A stretch of 6,567 bases of DNA, taken from assembly GCA_905478725.1 (NCBI GenBank), contig CAJQJT010000130.1, positions 1 to 6,567 on the forward strand, given 5' to 3'. Of this stretch, positions 4,542 through 6,567 are shown piece by piece; within the stretch, counting starts at the first letter, position 1; each line of letters begins with the position of its first letter. The notes beneath the pieces were generated by a model. The model was not told the origin of the DNA. It ran no database searches and saw nothing but the letters and a program-made list of their open reading frames with translations. The DNA comes from an uncultured Pseudomonadales bacterium. GTDB lineage: Bacteria; Pseudomonadota; Gammaproteobacteria; Pseudomonadales; Porticoccaceae. The translations under genes were made by a program, and so were the position numbers.

Positions 4542-6567
4542 CTAGGCGACTTGTAAAACCGCCGCTTGTCGAACTTTCTTGCGCTGAATATAGGCAAATA
4601 CTGAAGGCACCATTGAAAGAGCTATAACAGCGGAGCCGATGACTCCGCCAGCGATGGCCGTGGCTAGCGGTGGCCAGAATTCGCCACCGTTAACGATCAG
4701 GGGTACAAAGCCGCCAATGGTGGTTAGAGTGGTCGAAATAATATGCCTAGTGGAATCCACTACAACATTGGCTATGCCTTCGCTGTCGCCCGATTGACTG
4801 CGGGGGTCCGCCTTTAGCGCGGACAAAACAATAATCGCGCCATTAATCGCTAGGCCCATCATGCCCAGAGAGCCGATGAGCGCCATATAACCAAATGGGT
4901 AGCCAAATAGTCGCACGCCCAACAAGGCTAGGCCGAAACTTAAAAAGGCGACAATGCCGATGAGTCCCGCATAGCGGAAAGAATTTAGCGACAGAATAAT
5001 GACGCCGGCCATGGCTAAGAGAAAGAAGACAAATACCTGAATAATGCCACCAATAGATTCAGAGCTGCTTTCCGCTTCGCCACCCAGTTGCAATCTATAG
5101 CCCGGTGGTGGCTTATAGTTTTGTTCTTCGAGTTTTTCTGTGAAGTCTGCTAACACACCGCCCGCTAATGTGAATGGGATTAGGTAGCCGCGCACGGCGC
5201 TGACGCGTTCACCTTGGCGTCGGGTGATCGACGAGGAGGTAGGAACCAATTGCCAATCCCCAAGTTCGCTAAGGGGTATGCCGTCTCGCCCGTTGGCCAA
5301 GATAGGCAGTGAGTTGAGATCTGACATTTGGTTTCGAGAATCTGTTTGAAATTTAACTCTGACGTCTATTTCCGTATTGCCTTCTAAAACGGTACCTGCA
5401 CTGTCGCCCATTAACGCGGAGTTGATTCTCTGTGCCAGGCCGCCGGTGCTCAACCCGGTGGCCGCTACTGCGTTTTCTCTTGGGATGAATGTGAGTTTGG
5501 GCTCTGCCGTAGACAATGATGCCCGGGCGTAGGTGACGTTGGGCACACTGGCTAATATGGCTCTAAGTTTCAGTGCTTCTTGGCGCAGTACTTCTAAGTC
5601 TTGACCAATGATGCGGATTTCAATGGGCGAGTCTGTGGGTGGTCCTTGCTCAAAGGGAAGTGCCAATACTTCTGCGTTGGGGAAAGCGACAGATAGCTCG
5701 CTTTGGATTGCGCCGAGTATTTCTCCTGTAGCTTCTGCTGATGTTGTATTGACCCAGGCGGCCGCAAAGCTAGGTATGCGCTCGTTGAGAGAGGTTACGT
5801 TGTAGTAGACCCGTGGCGCGCCTTTGCCGATGGTCCAAAAGGTATCAGTGACGTCAGAATTGCTGCGCAAAATTTCATCGGCTTTGACAATAGCTTGCTG
5901 TGTTTCCCCTATGGACGTTTGTGCGGGCAGGGATAGCTGTACTTGAAATTGATTGCGGTCTACCGCAGGGAAAAATTGTTGGGTTAGGGTGGGCGCCAGC
6001 GCGAAGCCGATAATCGGCATAATGCAGGCGATAGTGACGCCGATGATTGGGCGCTTAAGCACAGTGACCAGTGCTGCGTGATACTTTTTTGTCAACGCGG
6101 GGCTGGAAAAGCCGATCTGCCACCAGCGATTGCCCGCTTTTACCGGCCAACGATTTTCTAAGTAGCCGGCGATGGCGGGTACTACGGTCATGGCCAAAAT
6201 AAACGAGCTAGCAACGGATAAGGCCACAGTCACGCCGAGTGTGCCGGTGAAATCGCCAACGCCGCCTGGCGCCAGCGCAATGGGCATAAAGGCAAATATT
6301 GTGGTGGCGGTGGAGGCGCCTAGGGGCACCAATAAATGTTTGATGGCACGGCTAATAGCCTCGTCAATTTGCGCGCCTCGACTGCGCCTTAGCTTGTAGT
6401 CCTCTACCACCACAATGGCATTATCAATGAGCAGGCCTAACGAAATAATCAAGCCGGTGACCGACATTTGATGTAACGGAATATCTAATACCTGCATACC
6501 CACCAGCACCATACTGGCGGAAAGGGGTAGGGCGATACCCACGGTTAGCGCAGAGCGAATGCCCATC
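4542..6567 (-). CDS. RND-family efflux transporter permease subunit, C-terminal two thirds; runs off right edge
   Basis: The frame is open at the right edge and ends with TAG at 4544-4542. The 674 residues counted from M at 6566 correspond to about AcrB residue 360 onward, so TM1, periplasmic loop 1 and TM2 lie outside. Visible parts are TM3 (about 4-24), TM4 with GLLIDNAIVVVED (44-56), TM5-TM6 (80-134), TM7 (172-194), the second periplasmic porter loop (195-505, including PPPGYRLQLGGEAES) and TM8-TM12 (507-660). The AcrB proton-relay pair D407/D408 is D48/N49 here, and K940 is replaced by N575 (GLAINGA). Such one-Asp variants occur in other RND branches and may still couple protons. The protein should sit in the inner membrane as a trimer and export hydrophobic compounds with an adaptor and an outer-membrane channel, presumably encoded to the right. 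M at 6566 is internal, not the start. It is convergent with the SnoaL fragment; the specific substrate is unknown. Confidence 0.93.
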   Translation of the reverse strand, partial: MGIRSALTVGIALPLSASMVLVGMQVLDIPLHQMSVTGLIISLGLLIDNAIVVVEDYKLRRSRGAQIDEAISRAIKHLLVPLGASTATTIFAFMPIALAPGGVGDFTGTLGVTVALSVASSFILAMTVVPAIAGYLENRWPVKAGNRWWQIGFSSPALTKKYHAALVTVLKRPIIGVTIACIMPIIGFALAPTLTQQFFPAVDRNQFQVQLSLPAQTSIGETQQAIVKADEILRSNSDVTDTFWTIGKGAPRVYYNVTSLNERIPSFAAAWVNTTSAEATGEILGAIQSELSVAFPNAEVLALPFEQGPPTDSPIEIRIIGQDLEVLRQEALKLRAILASVPNVTYARASLSTAEPKLTFIPRENAVAATGLSTGGLAQRINSALMGDSAGTVLEGNTEIDVRVKFQTDSRNQMSDLNSLPILANGRDGIPLSELGDWQLVPTSSSITRRQGERVSAVRGYLIPFTLAGGVLADFTEKLEEQNYKPPPGYRLQLGGEAESSSESIGGIIQVFVFFLLAMAGVIILSLNSFRYAGLIGIVAFLSFGLALLGVRLFGYPFGYMALIGSLGMMGLAINGAIIVLSALKADPRSQSGDSEGIANVVVDSTRHIISTTLTTIGGFVPLIVNGGEFWPPLATAIAGGVIGSAVIALSMVPSVFAYIQRKKVRQAAVLQVA

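Noticed and set aside
4507..4689. 12-bp direct repeat AATTCGCCACCG (4507-4518 and 4678-4689)
   Set aside because: One copy is ordinary RND coding sequence and there is no further similarity around it; likely chance.
6564..6566. ATG at the right edge as start of the RND gene
   Set aside because: It aligns inside TM3 of the family; the gene must continue for about 360 residues outside the window.
1..6567. CRISPR array, tRNA, rRNA, complete IS element or integron attC site
   Set aside because: No regularly spaced repeats, cloverleaf, rRNA-like sequence, intact transposase or paired attC core sites were found by reading both strands.

Overview
The window looks like accessory chromosomal DNA from a Gram-negative bacterium. 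An RND-type efflux pump, strong purine-rich ribosome binding sites, moderate GC content and a KshA-like Rieske oxygenase beside an SDR suggest a free-living, probably marine, gammaproteobacterium that degrades hydrophobic or cyclic compounds. The taxonomic placement is inference from gene style, not proof.

Left half (1-3160): a divergent regulatory locus. On the minus strand a TetR-family regulator (526-1152) overlaps by four bases the start of a membrane-anchored YtcJ-like amidohydrolase (1-529), which runs off the left edge. On the plus strand, across a roughly 90-bp divergent control region, a short-chain dehydrogenase/reductase (1243-1998) is followed after 23 bp by a KshA-like Rieske non-heme iron oxygenase (2022-3026). 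A strong, nearly symmetric rho-independent terminator (3128-3159) closes this operon. The arrangement reads as a TetR-controlled catabolic module: the oxygenase hydroxylates or desaturates a substrate, the dehydrogenase acts on an alcohol or ketone, and the amidohydrolase may cleave an amide, ester or ring. The substrate cannot be read from the sequence.

Middle (3160-4512): a decayed, AT-rich, rearranged stretch. It holds an untranslated region with small palindromes and a Tn5-mosaic-end-like 15-mer, then a Fic-domain pseudogene on the minus strand (5'-truncated, Fic motif HRF instead of HPF, single-base deletion near its 3' end). Divergent from it is a 5'-truncated SnoaL-like ester cyclase fragment on the plus strand. 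Both fragments lose their 5' ends at about 4000-4115, which looks like a recombination or deletion scar.

Right (4542-6567): the C-terminal two thirds of an RND efflux permease on the minus strand, running off the right edge. It converges on the SnoaL fragment.

I see no tRNA, rRNA, CRISPR array or complete insertion sequence. No wholly new system is evident. The most interesting points are the SDR active-site substitution, the Rieske oxygenase with a long cluster loop, and the scar with its two truncated genes.
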